In this document: positions 7,901-17,473 of the stretch, piece after piece | Position numbering within the stretch: the stretch's first letter is position 1 | Layout: each line of letters begins with the position of its first letter | DNA from: Clostridiales bacterium | Lineage (GTDB): Bacteria; Bacillota; Clostridia; Oscillospirales; Ruminococcaceae | Assembly: GCA_019423685.1 (NCBI GenBank) | Contig: JAHZAY010000009.1 | Span: 1-64,000, forward strand | Direction of reading: 5' to 3' | Length of the DNA stretch: 64,000 nt | Made by a program: the position numbers and the translations under genes | Notes under the pieces: generated by a model | What the model saw: the letters and a program-made list of their open reading frames with translations, nothing else | What the model was told of the DNA's origin: nothing | Databases searched by the model: none

Positions 7901-8926
7901 ATGACAATCGTGGTTGCGGGAGGTGCCGGCTTTATCGGCTCCAACTTTATTTTTCAGCTGCTTGCACAGGACACAGCGCCCCGCGTTGTCTGTCTGGACA
8001 AGCTGACCTATGCGGGCAACCTCTCCACCCTGAAAGCGGTGTGGGGACACCCAAATTTTCGATTTGTCCAGGCAGATATCTGCGACCGGCAGGCGGTGGA
8101 GGCCATATTTGGGCAGGAGCGCCCCGATGTGGTGGTCAACTTTGCCGCCGAAAGCCATGTAGACCGCTCGATTGAAAATCCCGACGTCTTTCTGCAAACC
8201 AACCTCATGGGTACAGCCGTTTTGCTGGATGCCTGCTGCAAGTATGGCTCCATCCGCTATCATCAGGTTTCCACCGACGAGGTCTACGGCGACCTTGCGC
8301 TCGACCGGCCGGACCTGCTTTTCACCGAGCACAGCCCTCTGCGCCCCAGCAGCCCCTACTCCGCTTCCAAGGCCGCTGCCGATCTGCTGGCGCTGTCCTA
8401 TTACCGGACCTATGGCCTGCCGGTAACGGTCAGCCGCTGCTCCAACAATTATGGACCCTATCAGTTCCCGGAAAAGCTGATCCCTTTGATGATCGTGCAC
8501 GCCCTTTATGACCGGCCGCTGCCCGTTTATGGAACAGGCTGTAACGTCCGCGACTGGCTGCATGTGGACGACCACTGCAGAGCTATCCTCAAAATTTTGC
8601 ACAGCGGCCGCACGGGGGAGGTGTACAACATCGGGGGCCACAATGAAAGGCGCAACATTGACGTTGTGAAGAGCATCTGTGATGCACTGGGAAAGCCCTA
8701 CAGCTTGATTGTCCATGTCCCCGACCGCAAGGGCCACGACCTGCGCTATGCCATCGATCCCTCCAAGATGCGCGATCAGCTCGGATGGCTTCCGGAAATT
8801 GACTTTGCACAGGGCATCCTTCGCACCGTTAGCTGGTACCGCAAGCACGAGTGGTGGTGGAGGAACCTGCTTTCTGCCCAAAAGGATGGGGAACTTTTGC
8901 ACACACAAAGGGGGCTTGCCGAATGA
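7901..8926 (+). CDS. rfbB: dTDP-glucose 4,6-dehydratase
   Basis: Second step of dTDP-rhamnose synthesis. The 341-residue short-chain dehydrogenase fold shows the NAD-binding GGAGFIGSNF (7-16), AAESHVDRSI (82-91), STDEVYG (124-130) and the catalytic Tyr153/Lys157 in YSASK. GGGAGG precedes the ATG. The stop overlaps the rfbD start as ATGA, so the two are translationally coupled. Confidence 0.96.
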   Translation: MTIVVAGGAGFIGSNFIFQLLAQDTAPRVVCLDKLTYAGNLSTLKAVWGHPNFRFVQADICDRQAVEAIFGQERPDVVVNFAAESHVDRSIENPDVFLQTNLMGTAVLLDACCKYGSIRYHQVSTDEVYGDLALDRPDLLFTEHSPLRPSSPYSASKAAADLLALSYYRTYGLPVTVSRCSNNYGPYQFPEKLIPLMIVHALYDRPLPVYGTGCNVRDWLHVDDHCRAILKILHSGRTGEVYNIGGHNERRNIDVVKSICDALGKPYSLIVHVPDRKGHDLRYAIDPSKMRDQLGWLPEIDFAQGILRTVSWYRKHEWWWRNLLSAQKDGELLHTQRGLAE

Positions 8927-9843
8927 AGGTGCTGGTCACAGGGGCGACAGGGCAACTGGGACAGGACGTGATGCAGGAGCTGGAGCGCCGCGGCCACCAA
9001 CGGGTCGGGACCTATCATAGAGGACAACCGAGCGGGGAAATGGCAGGAGATTATCTTCCGATGGACATAGTCGATGCGGCCAGAGTGGAGGAGGTGATCG
9101 GTGCAGTGAGGCCGGATGCGGTGGTGCACTGTGCCGCCTGGACCGATGTGGATGCGGCGCAGGATGCACCGCAAATGCAAAAGGTGTTTGCGGTCAATGT
9201 CAACGGCACCCGCAATGTAGCCAAAGCTTGTCAAACAGCCGGCAGCAAGATGCTCTACCTGAGCACCGATTATGTGTTTGATGGGCGCGGATCGGATGGG
9301 TGGAAGGCAGACAGCGGCAACTTCGGACCGCTCAACCTCTATGGGGCCACAAAGCTTCAGGGCGAATTTGCGGTGCGCAGTGCCCTGGAAAGGTACTTCA
9401 TCGTGCGGGTTTCGTGGGTCTTTGGGAGCCACGGGAAAAATTTTGTCCGCACCATGTTGGAGGTGGGCAAAACAAAGCGGGAACTGCGGGTGGTGAACGA
9501 CCAGATCGGCGCACCCACCTATACCCGCGACCTTGCCCGTCTGCTGGTGGATATGGCAGAGACCCAGCGGTACGGCTGCTATCATGCGGCCAATGAGGGC
9601 GGCTACATCAGCTGGTACGACTTTGCCTGCGAGATCTTTAAGCAGGCGGGGTATGCAGTGCAGGTACAGGGGGTGACGACGCAGGAGTATGGGCTGTGCA
9701 GGGCGCAGCGGCCCTTAAACAGCCGCTTAGACACGCAAAAGCTGCGGCGGGAGGGCTTTGCTCCCCTGCCCGACTGGCAGGATGCACTGCGCCGCTGCTT
9801 GCGGGAAATGGGCATTGCCCAAGAGAGGGGAGAAGTTGGATGA
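8923..9843 (+). CDS. rfbD: dTDP-4-dehydrorhamnose reductase
   Basis: Final, NAD(P)H-dependent step to dTDP-L-rhamnose. The 306-residue protein begins MKVLVTGATGQLGQDV and has STDYVFDG and the YGATKLQGE (Tyr-x3-Lys) active site. I use the ATG at 8923, which overlaps the rfbB stop; an in-frame ATG at 8851 lies inside rfbB and adds residues foreign to the family. Its stop overlaps the rfbC ATG. In this operon rfbD precedes rfbC, although RfbC acts before RfbD. Confidence 0.95.
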   Translation: MKVLVTGATGQLGQDVMQELERRGHQRVGTYHRGQPSGEMAGDYLPMDIVDAARVEEVIGAVRPDAVVHCAAWTDVDAAQDAPQMQKVFAVNVNGTRNVAKACQTAGSKMLYLSTDYVFDGRGSDGWKADSGNFGPLNLYGATKLQGEFAVRSALERYFIVRVSWVFGSHGKNFVRTMLEVGKTKRELRVVNDQIGAPTYTRDLARLLVDMAETQRYGCYHAANEGGYISWYDFACEIFKQAGYAVQVQGVTTQEYGLCRAQRPLNSRLDTQKLRREGFAPLPDWQDALRRCLREMGIAQERGEVG

Positions 9844-10391
9844 AGGTGGAAAAAAATGTTGGAGGCATTAAGGGGCTGTGTCTGCTGCAACCGGACGTAT
9901 ATGCCGACAGCAGGGGATATTTTATGGAGACCTACAACCAGCAGCAGATGCAGCAAAACGGAATCCAGCTTACCTTTGTGCAGGACAACGAGTCGATGAG
10001 CGGGAAGGGGGTGCTGCGGGGACTGCACTTTCAGAAAAAATATGCACAGGCAAAGCTTGTGCGGGTGGCAGAGGGCTGCGTGTTTGATGTGGCCGTTGAC
10101 CTGCGCGCGGACAGCCAGACCTATGGCAGATGGTATGGATTGGAGTTGAGCGGGGAGAACAAAAAGCAGCTTCTCATCCCGCGCGGATTTGCACATGGCT
10201 TCTTGGTGCTGTCCGATACAGCCCGTCTGTGTTACAAGTGCGACAACTTTTATTGCGCCGCAGATGAAGGGGGCTTGGCCTGGAACGACCCGCAGGTCGG
10301 CGTGCGCTGGCCGCAGCTGGACGGCGCCCCGCTGATTCTCAGCGACAAGGACCGGCAGTGGCCATTTTTGCAGCAGCTATCTGTGCGGTGA
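9840..10391 (+). CDS. rfbC: dTDP-4-dehydrorhamnose 3,5-epimerase
   Basis: This cupin-fold epimerase of 183 residues acts between RfbB and RfbD. It shows DSRGYFMETY, the QDNESMSGKGVLRGLHFQ block with the catalytic His, and IPRGFAHGFLVLSD. The ATG at 9840 overlaps the rfbD stop; the longer open frame upstream is rfbD sequence read out of frame. A strong AAAGGAGG after its stop serves the next gene. Confidence 0.95.
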   Translation: MKVEKNVGGIKGLCLLQPDVYADSRGYFMETYNQQQMQQNGIQLTFVQDNESMSGKGVLRGLHFQKKYAQAKLVRVAEGCVFDVAVDLRADSQTYGRWYGLELSGENKKQLLIPRGFAHGFLVLSDTARLCYKCDNFYCAADEGGLAWNDPQVGVRWPQLDGAPLILSDKDRQWPFLQQLSVR

Positions 10392-10409
10392 TCGAAAGGA
10401 GGCAACGGC

Positions 10410-11651
10410 GTGCAGCATGTCTTTATTGTGGGGGCAAAGTCGATGGGCGCCTATGGCGGCTATGAAACCTTTGTTGATCAACTGACCCGGCAGCATCAGC
10501 ACAACCAAAAGATACAGTACCATGTGGCGTGCAAGGCAAACGGTGAGGGCAGCATGGAGCAAGCTGGTCTACAAGGGGACAAGGCGCTCGGCTGCCGGGA
10601 GTTCTTTTTGCACCGCGCACACTGTTTTGCAATTCCCGTCCCCAAGATCGGCGCAGCTTCGGCCATCTATTATGATGTGGCGGCGCTGCACTGGTGCTGC
10701 CGCTATATCGAGCGCAACCGCATCCCAAATCCGATCGTCTACATCCTGGCCTGCCGGATTGGCCCGTTTATCGGGTACTTTCAGAGAAAAATCCACAAGC
10801 TGGGCGGCAAACTCTACCTCAATCCAGATGGGCACGAGTGGATGCGGGCAAAATGGAGCGCGCCGGTGCGGCAATACTGGAAAATTTCAGAGAGGATGAT
10901 GGTCTGGCACAGCGATCGGATTATCTGCGATTCGGTGCACATCGAACAGTATATCCACAAGCGCTATGACCGAAAGGGCAAGCGCGGCGCAGACCCCAAG
11001 ACCGAGTTTATCGCCTACGGCGCAGACCTTGCAAAAAGCTGTCTGCAGGATGGGGACACAACCTTTTGCAAATGGCTGGCAGATAAGGGGCTGGCAGTGC
11101 GGGAGTACTATCTGGTGGTGGGGCGGTTTGTGCCGGAAAATAACTACGAGACGATGATTCGCGAATTTATGTATAGCGGCACCGAGCGGCGGCTTGCCAT
11201 CCTCTCCAATGCAGGGGGCCGCTTGCTGGAAGAGCTTGAGCGAAAGCTGCACTTTAGCCAGGATGAGCGGATTTGCTTTGTGGGCACCGTCTATGACCAG
11301 GAGCTGTTAAAGAAGATTCGCGAGAATGCATATGCCTATCTTCACGGACACCAGGTGGGCGGCACCAACCCCAGTCTGTTAGAGGCGATGAGCAGCACGG
11401 GATTAAATCTGTTGCTGGATGTCTGCTTTAACCGCGAGGTTGCAAAAGATGGCGCGCTGTACTGGACCAAAGAGCCGGGGAGCCTGCAAAGGGTGCTGGA
11501 AACAGCCGAGCAGATGGATGCAAAGGAGAGGGCGGTATATCAAAAAAGAGCAAGGGACACAATTGCGCAGTCGTACAGCTGGCAGAAGATTGCACAGCAA
11601 TATGAGCGCGCATTTTTGCAGGAGGCCGAACTGGATGCGGACACAAGATAG
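10410..11651 (+). CDS. DUF1972/GT4-type glycosyltransferase, probable rhamnosyltransferase (Cps2T-like)
   Basis: This 413-residue cytoplasmic transferase starts VFIVGAKSMGAYGGYETFVDQL, the signature of DUF1972 proteins such as pneumococcal Cps2T, which adds rhamnose as the second sugar. The C-terminal half is a GT4 domain, with YLVVGRFVPENNYETMI, a GTNPSLLEAMSSTGLN region (the conserved E-x7-E-like part) and VYDQELL. The start is GTG at 10410, 7 bases after AAAGGAGG. Its place directly after the rhamnose genes supports rhamnose as donor, but this is inferred. Confidence 0.87.
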   Translation: MQHVFIVGAKSMGAYGGYETFVDQLTRQHQHNQKIQYHVACKANGEGSMEQAGLQGDKALGCREFFLHRAHCFAIPVPKIGAASAIYYDVAALHWCCRYIERNRIPNPIVYILACRIGPFIGYFQRKIHKLGGKLYLNPDGHEWMRAKWSAPVRQYWKISERMMVWHSDRIICDSVHIEQYIHKRYDRKGKRGADPKTEFIAYGADLAKSCLQDGDTTFCKWLADKGLAVREYYLVVGRFVPENNYETMIREFMYSGTERRLAILSNAGGRLLEELERKLHFSQDERICFVGTVYDQELLKKIRENAYAYLHGHQVGGTNPSLLEAMSSTGLNLLLDVCFNREVAKDGALYWTKEPGSLQRVLETAEQMDAKERAVYQKRARDTIAQSYSWQKIAQQYERAFLQEAELDADTR

Positions 11652-11698
11652 AGCTATGTTTAGGTAAGAAAAAGACACAAAAAAGAGGGGGCGATCGG

Positions 11699-12544
11699 AT
11701 GCAGGAGATGACGCTGCAGCAGATACAGGCAGTGCAGATGGAAGCGCTGCGCTTTCTTTCGAAAATATGCGATCAAGAGAAAATTGAATACTTTTTGATG
11801 TACGGTACCCTGTTGGGGGCGGTGCGCCACAAGGGATTTATCCCCTGGGATGACGACCTCGACATCATGCTCAGGCGCAGCGAGTACGACCGGCTGCTGC
11901 AATATTTGATGCAGCACGAGCAGGAGATTCTGCCCTATCGGCTGTTCTGCCACCTGAACTGCCCGGACTATCCGTTTATGATCGCGCGGCTGTGCGACAC
12001 CCGCTACCAGTATGTCCCCAACAACGAAAAGGACTGCGGCATGGGAATTTTCATAGACCTGTACCCGCTGGACGGTGCAGGACACAGCTGGGAGGAGGTT
12101 AGAAGAAGGGGACCCTATCTTCGCCTGCTCTCCTCGCTGTGTTTTCTCTCGTCGCGAGAGCACTTTTTTGTCTCGCGTCTCGAGTACTCCTCCCGCAAAA
12201 GTTTTGTGCGCACAGCGATCAAATTTCCGCTCTACCTAATTGCAAAGGCTGCGGGTACGCCCTTTTGGCTTTGGAAACTGGAGCGCCTTCCCCAACAGTA
12301 CCGGTATGCGGATTGCCCGTTTGTCGGTCCCACCAGTTGGCTGGGCGACTATCGGCGCGACGTCATGGACAAAAGTTGGGTAGAGCAGACTACTTGGATT
12401 GAATTTGAAGGGGAAAAGTTTCGTGCGCCGAAGGAGTATCACAAGGTGCTGTGGCGCAAATACGGCGACTATATGCAGCTGCCTGCTGCTGACCGTCGGG
12501 TTGCAACGCACGATTACAGGGCCTACCGCAAGGAAAGGTTGTAA
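11699..12544 (+). CDS. LicD-family phosphotransferase
   Basis: This 281-residue LicD/fukutin-like protein carries the family core: EYFLMYGTLLGAVRHKGFIPWDDDLDIMLRR (Asp-rich metal-binding site, about residues 31-61). LicD proteins move a phospho-substituent, classically phosphocholine from CDP-choline, onto a sugar. No choline uptake or choline kinase gene is in the window, so another activated alcohol or sugar phosphate is possible. The next gene is a nucleotidyltransferase that could make its donor. GAGGGGG precedes the ATG. Confidence 0.87.
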   Translation: MQEMTLQQIQAVQMEALRFLSKICDQEKIEYFLMYGTLLGAVRHKGFIPWDDDLDIMLRRSEYDRLLQYLMQHEQEILPYRLFCHLNCPDYPFMIARLCDTRYQYVPNNEKDCGMGIFIDLYPLDGAGHSWEEVRRRGPYLRLLSSLCFLSSREHFFVSRLEYSSRKSFVRTAIKFPLYLIAKAAGTPFWLWKLERLPQQYRYADCPFVGPTSWLGDYRRDVMDKSWVEQTTWIEFEGEKFRAPKEYHKVLWRKYGDYMQLPAADRRVATHDYRAYRKERL

Positions 12545-12605
12545 GGGATAAGGGCCTGCCTGTGTGCAGGAGCCGTTTGAGAGGACAAGAAGAAAGGAAA
12601 CCGAG

Positions 12606-13349
12606 ATGCTAAATATTGTCATCCCGATGGCCGGACACGGCAGCCGCTTTGCCAAGGCCGGTTACCAGATGCCAAAACCGCTCATCGACATCAAAGGACA
12701 CCGGATGATCGAGTGGGTGGTCAAAAATGTGGCGCCAAAGTCGCCCCACCGCTTTATTTTTCTATGTTTGCAGGAACATATCGACCGGTACAGCCTGCAA
12801 AGCTTTTTGCAGGAGATTGCGCCGGGCTGTGTGGTGGTTCCGGTGGAGCAGGTGACCGAAGGGGCAGCCTGCACCGTTTTGCTGGCGCAGGAGTATATCG
12901 ACAACGACCAGCCGCTGATGATTGCAAACTCCGACCAGTATCTCGATTGCGACATCGATGCGTACCTGAAGGAACAACAGGACCGCGACGGGCTCATCAT
13001 GACGATGTATGCCGACGGCGAACAGTGGTCCTTTATTGCAGCGGATGGGGAAGGACTTGTCGCCGAGGTGAGGGAAAAGGAGGTCATCTCCAATCAGGCC
13101 ACTGCCGGCGTATACAACTTTGCGCGGGGCAGCGACTATGTGCGCTACGCCCGCGAGATGATTGCGATGGACCTGCGCGTCAAGGGCGAATTTTATGTGG
13201 CGCCCGTCTACAATATGCTCATTGGGGATGGCAAGAAGATTGCCTTTAAAAATATCGGCAGTGTGGGAGACGGAATGTACGGCCTTGGAGTGCCGGAGGA
13301 CCTGAAGGCATTTTTGGACCACCCCATTTCGCACAGGCCGCCGTTTTAA
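12606..13349 (+). CDS. Sugar-/alcohol-phosphate nucleotidyltransferase
   Basis: This 247-residue protein has a nucleotidyltransferase fold: MLNIVIPMAGHGSRFAKAGY (glycine-rich NTP loop) followed by MPKPLIDIKG, and NSDQYLD as the metal-binding Asp region. It makes an NDP- or CDP-linked donor. Its position next to licD suggests it activates the LicD substrate, similar in principle to LicC, but the substrate cannot be read from the motifs. AAAGGAAA lies 6-8 bases before the ATG at 12606. The C-terminus lacks the left-handed beta helix of bifunctional GlmU enzymes. Confidence 0.82.
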   Translation: MLNIVIPMAGHGSRFAKAGYQMPKPLIDIKGHRMIEWVVKNVAPKSPHRFIFLCLQEHIDRYSLQSFLQEIAPGCVVVPVEQVTEGAACTVLLAQEYIDNDQPLMIANSDQYLDCDIDAYLKEQQDRDGLIMTMYADGEQWSFIAADGEGLVAEVREKEVISNQATAGVYNFARGSDYVRYAREMIAMDLRVKGEFYVAPVYNMLIGDGKKIAFKNIGSVGDGMYGLGVPEDLKAFLDHPISHRPPF

Positions 13350-13396
13350 GGGAAAGAATAAAAGAGAACACTTTTCGACCGAGAGGAGGTGCGCGG

Positions 13397-14341
13397 GTGC
13401 ACCTGATGGAAACTTTTAAAAAACAGGGCGGTTGGCGGCTGCTTCGGCAGCACTGGAGCGGCGGCGCTTTTTTCACAGCGGTTGGACAACTTTTGCTGTT
13501 GGGGAAAAGCAGGACTGCTCTGGAAATTCTCAGGCTGTCAGCCCAGCTCAAATGCAAGCAGAAACTCGAGCGCAGATACCGCCATGTGCTGGATCAGCTG
13601 GACAGCGAATGGGTACAGCAGCCCGAATGCGCATCCGACAAGGTGTGGATCTGCTGGCTTCAAGGGATGCAGCAGGCTCCGGAACTGGTGCAGCGCTGTT
13701 ACCGGTCTGTGCAGGAAAATCTGGCGAAAAAAAAGGTGATTCTCCTGACAGAAGAGAACCTATTCGATTACATCGAGCTGCCGGACTACATCGTCAGAAA
13801 ATGGAAGAATGGGCAGATTACCCACACCCACATGACGGATTTGGTGCGGCTGGAACTGCTGATCCGCTACGGGGGACTGTGGCTGGATGCGACGGTGTTT
13901 TGCAGCGGCGGGGAAATCCCCGACTACTTCTTTGATTCGGAGCTGTTTTTCTTTCAGTGCCTCAAGCCCGGCCGCGATGGACACCCGGCCTATGTCTCCT
14001 CGTGGTTGATGCAGGCAAAAACCAACAACAAGATTTTGTCGGCAGTTCGTGCGCTGTGCCACGCCTATTGGCGGGAAAACGACAGCATGTGGGACTATTT
14101 TCTGCTGCATGACTTCCTTTCGATAGCCCTGGAGCGCTATGCGCAGCAGGCGCAGGAGATTATTCCGCGGGACAATGCAGCGCCGCACGCGCTGCAGCTG
14201 CGGCTGTTCGAGCAGTATGACGAGCGCTGCTGGCGGGCAATCAAGGAGCAGACGCCATTTCACAAGCTGACGTATAAATTTGAACCCGAAAAAGAAAGCG
14301 TGCAGGGCACCTACTATCAGGTGCTGTTTGGCGGACGCTAG
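13397..14341 (+). CDS. Caps_synth (GT32-like) glycosyltransferase
   Basis: This 314-residue transferase belongs to the capsular polysaccharide synthesis family. It shows KVWICWLQGMQQAPELVQ, TEENLFDYIELPDYI, the MTDLVRLELLIRYGGLWLDATVF segment (DxD-like donor/metal site around LDA) and the usual preceding basic N-terminus. The start is a GTG at 13397 about 7 bases after GAGAGGAGG. Its sugar is unknown. It sits between the LicD pair and the polymerase in the same transcription unit. Confidence 0.84.
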   Translation: MHLMETFKKQGGWRLLRQHWSGGAFFTAVGQLLLLGKSRTALEILRLSAQLKCKQKLERRYRHVLDQLDSEWVQQPECASDKVWICWLQGMQQAPELVQRCYRSVQENLAKKKVILLTEENLFDYIELPDYIVRKWKNGQITHTHMTDLVRLELLIRYGGLWLDATVFCSGGEIPDYFFDSELFFFQCLKPGRDGHPAYVSSWLMQAKTNNKILSAVRALCHAYWRENDSMWDYFLLHDFLSIALERYAQQAQEIIPRDNAAPHALQLRLFEQYDERCWRAIKEQTPFHKLTYKFEPEKESVQGTYYQVLFGGR

Positions 14342-14408
14342 ATAGCGCTGCCTTTTGTGACACAAGGCGGGGAAAAGGGAAACGCTGCACGCAAGAGGAG
14401 GATCGAAT

Positions 14409-15530
14409 TTGGTATCACTTCACGAGGTTATCCTGTACGTCATTTTGATGATGCCCGTCTCCACCCTGTTTGTCAACCAGAGCGTCAGCAACAAGGTGCT
14501 ATTTTTTCTCTCGATGTTGGCTTTGAGCTTGGTGTTGATCAGAAGGATGACGAGAGGGGCGCTGGCGCTATTCTTTTTGCTCATAATGGAACTGGCGATT
14601 TCACTGGAAATTGGGGGAACGCTCTCCTTTTACAATCCAAACGACATCTTTTATCTGCCCCAGTGGGTGTTGCTGTGCACCTACTTTGCAGGCTATCTGG
14701 AGGTATTTTGCTCCCGGACAGCCCGACATTTTCAGCTGCTCAGGGGCAGTGTCTACCTGTGGGAGGTTGCCTTTCTTTTCCTGCGCATCTTTTCCCCGGC
14801 CATGCAGGAGGATTTTGCCCACAGGACAGCATCCTCGGCCTTTTTGATCCTCGTCATGGTCTGGTACTGCGGCAGGATGTCGCGCAATACAAAGTTTTAT
14901 CTGCACATGCTGCTTCCGTTTTGGGCCATTTTGTCTTTGCAGGTGCGCACCTACTTTGTCCTGTCTTTGGCGGTAGTGTGCATGGCGTACTATTCGATTT
15001 TTAAAAGGAAAGCCTACTTCTTTTTAACTGTCATTCCGCTGGGGGTTGCGGTGCTCTTTGTGCTGCTGCAAACGGCCATCGGTTCCCGCTTCACCGACCT
15101 GACCGAAAGCTATTACGGCGGGGTGCTGGCCACCCTCACAAGCTCCAGGAGCGTCTTTTGGGCGGCCGATCTGCGGGCGTTTTGGGACGCTTCGCTGTTT
15201 TATAAACTTTTTGGCAACGGCTACAACTTTATTTACGACCTCAACAACATGGTCGTCAAGACTCCCATTTGGGGGCACAACGACCTGATCCACATTCTGG
15301 TGACCAACGGCTTGCTGGGGGTGTCGATCTATCTGGGTGCAGCGTTTGGGCTTTTGCGCAAGGTCGTTTTGCGGTTTCATCCCGACAAAACGCTGTTTCG
15401 GCTAGCTTTGGCGGCGCTTGCCTTTTGCGCGCTGTTTGACGGGCTGTATCACTACACCTGCACGCTCTACACCGTTCCCTTTTTGTTGGGAGCTTGCAGG
15501 AAAGAAGAAGGGGGACCGGGTAAAAAATGA
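14409..15530 (+). CDS. Wzy-like polysaccharide polymerase (integral membrane)
   Basis: This 373-residue protein has about ten hydrophobic segments and a large outward loop (about 225-300) containing SSRSVFWAADLRAFWDAS and GHNDLIHILVTNGLLGVSIYLG. The latter is the typical H-N/D-x-N-GLLG region of O-antigen polymerases. Sequence is poorly conserved in this class, so the call rests on topology, this motif and the neighbouring Wzx and Wzz genes. The start is a TTG at 14409 after AGAGGAGGA; an ATG is not available near that site. The stop overlaps the next ATG. Confidence 0.8.
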   Translation: MVSLHEVILYVILMMPVSTLFVNQSVSNKVLFFLSMLALSLVLIRRMTRGALALFFLLIMELAISLEIGGTLSFYNPNDIFYLPQWVLLCTYFAGYLEVFCSRTARHFQLLRGSVYLWEVAFLFLRIFSPAMQEDFAHRTASSAFLILVMVWYCGRMSRNTKFYLHMLLPFWAILSLQVRTYFVLSLAVVCMAYYSIFKRKAYFFLTVIPLGVAVLFVLLQTAIGSRFTDLTESYYGGVLATLTSSRSVFWAADLRAFWDASLFYKLFGNGYNFIYDLNNMVVKTPIWGHNDLIHILVTNGLLGVSIYLGAAFGLLRKVVLRFHPDKTLFRLALAALAFCALFDGLYHYTCTLYTVPFLLGACRKEEGGPGKK

Positions 15531-17473
15531 CCTTTTCACAACAGATAGAGGGCGCGGAGTGGGTCTTTTTTGACTTTTTTGGCACCCTGGTTTGCAGGAA
15601 TGCTGCCCCGGAGCAGCTCATCGAGCGCTGGGCGCTCAGTGTATCGGAGCAGCTGCGCTACCAGGTGCGGCCGGCCAGCCTCTACAAGTACAGAATGCAG
15701 GCGCTGCGGCAGTGCTATCAGCAGGATAGCACAGAAGAGGTGCCATACCATAAAATCATAAGGCGGCTGTACACCCTGTTGCACAACCAACTTTGCAACT
15801 ACACCTTTGCGCAGTTCTTTTTGATTTCGTACAACTGCGAATTACAAGTGGAGATGCAGGCGCAGTCGCTGCGCACCCAGGTGGCCGATATGCTGAACAT
15901 CGCGCTGGCTAGAGGAAAGAGGGTGGGAATCCTTTCGGATTCTTACCTTGGCAGCAGCCAGCTGCGCCTGTTTTTGGAGCACGCGGGTTTGGACAGCACC
16001 CGGTTTGAAAAGATCTATGTCTCCTCCGAATACGGCAAAAAGAAGCGGACGGGCAGTTTATATGCGCTGGTGTTGCAGCAACTGGATGTGGAGGCACAAA
16101 AGTGCCTGATGATCGGGGACGATCCGGTCGCGGACAGGCTCCGGGCAAAGCAGGCGGGGCTTCGCACTCTTTTGTGCCCGAAGGCGGCAGAGCAGCCGCT
16201 GTGTGCGGGCGACGTTTGCCGAAAGGTACAGAGCATCGAAAAACAGTACCGCTCAAAGCCATTTGCAAACTTTGGATTCGGGCTTTATTACTACATTCAA
16301 CAGCTCTATCAGCAGGCGGTTGCACACCGGTATCAGAAGATCTTTTTCCTAGCAAGGGAGGGGCATTTTCTCAAACAGCTCTTCGATTGTTACCAGCAGC
16401 AAAAAGGGCAGGTGGTCCACACCGAGTACCTGTACCTCTCCCGTCTGGCGACTTTTCTGCCTTCCCTGGACCGGCTGGAAAGGGAGAGGTTTGACGCCAT
16501 CTTTGCACAGTATGGCGATCTGAGTTTGGCGGCCTTTTTAAAGAATCTGCAATTTGAAAGAAAGCTGGTGCGCACCATAGCGGCGCAGCTGGATTTGGAT
16601 GCGGACAGGGTGATCTACGATTTTGCCCGTTCCAAAGAGTTCCAGCGCTTAAAGCAAAACGAGCTGTTTGCCAAGACCTACGAAGAAAAAAGAAGGCGCG
16701 CGAAAAAAGAGCTGCTCGACTATCTACAGCCGCTCTTTTGCGATCAGCAGGAGATTGTCCTTGCCGACATCGGGTGGAAGGGCACCATGCAGGATCACCT
16801 TTGCAGGGTGATCGCCCCCAAACGGGTCATCGGGCTTTATTTTGGAATTTCCGGGCAGACCGGCAGAGAGGGCAACGGCAACATCAAGCGGGGGCTGGTA
16901 TTTGATCGCTTCCCCAAATGTTCCCCTTACTGCGGCGTCTGGGAGTTCGAGACCCATTTGATCGAGCAGCTGCTGGCCGCACCGCACGGCTCCACAGTGG
17001 GGTATGAGGGCGGCAAGCCCATCCTGTGGCGCAGCCCGGAGGACAAAGCGCTGTATGCAGCGGCGCAGGAATATCAGAAAAATATAGGGGAGGTTTTTGC
17101 GCAGCTGCACAGCCTTTTGCGGGGGCGGGTGATCGAGGACGAGGCCCTCTTTACAGCCGCCACCAGTGCACAGCTGCGGGTACAGCTGTGCCTCGACCGG
17201 GAACAGCTGCGCTTTGAAAAGCTGGCGCTCTCGGAAAAGACCAACAATTTTGGCTGGTTTGCGGCTGTCCCCACTAAGCCGGGGCGGCTGCGCAAATTGG
17301 TTGGCGCAGCAAAGAAGGTGCGGCGGCTTTGGCGCGAGGGCGGAGAGCTGCGGCTGATGTCCTGTCTGCACTACCTTTCCATCAAGATGAACGCCCGCCA
17401 AAGATATGGCTGGAAGAAATCTTGCTACCGCATCGTCTACTATCTTCAGAAAGGTCGCATTGAATCAAGATGA
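15527..17473 (+). CDS. COG5610-type HAD-like protein with a large C-terminal domain
   Basis: This 648-residue protein has an N-terminal HAD-like domain (about 1-240) followed by a second domain containing FFLAREGHFLKQL and VLADIGWKGTMQ. Such proteins recur in polysaccharide loci and have no settled role. HAD motif I reads FFDFFGTLV. The first Asp is present but the +2 Asp needed as general acid/base in phosphatases is Phe, as in dehalogenase-like members. Later motifs ILSDSYLG and CLMIGDDPVADRLRAKQAG are intact. It may modify or transfer a substituent rather than remove phosphate (inference). It overlaps both neighbours by four bases. Confidence 0.75.
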   Translation: MTFSQQIEGAEWVFFDFFGTLVCRNAAPEQLIERWALSVSEQLRYQVRPASLYKYRMQALRQCYQQDSTEEVPYHKIIRRLYTLLHNQLCNYTFAQFFLISYNCELQVEMQAQSLRTQVADMLNIALARGKRVGILSDSYLGSSQLRLFLEHAGLDSTRFEKIYVSSEYGKKKRTGSLYALVLQQLDVEAQKCLMIGDDPVADRLRAKQAGLRTLLCPKAAEQPLCAGDVCRKVQSIEKQYRSKPFANFGFGLYYYIQQLYQQAVAHRYQKIFFLAREGHFLKQLFDCYQQQKGQVVHTEYLYLSRLATFLPSLDRLERERFDAIFAQYGDLSLAAFLKNLQFERKLVRTIAAQLDLDADRVIYDFARSKEFQRLKQNELFAKTYEEKRRRAKKELLDYLQPLFCDQQEIVLADIGWKGTMQDHLCRVIAPKRVIGLYFGISGQTGREGNGNIKRGLVFDRFPKCSPYCGVWEFETHLIEQLLAAPHGSTVGYEGGKPILWRSPEDKALYAAAQEYQKNIGEVFAQLHSLLRGRVIEDEALFTAATSAQLRVQLCLDREQLRFEKLALSEKTNNFGWFAAVPTKPGRLRKLVGAAKKVRRLWREGGELRLMSCLHYLSIKMNARQRYGWKKSCYRIVYYLQKGRIESR

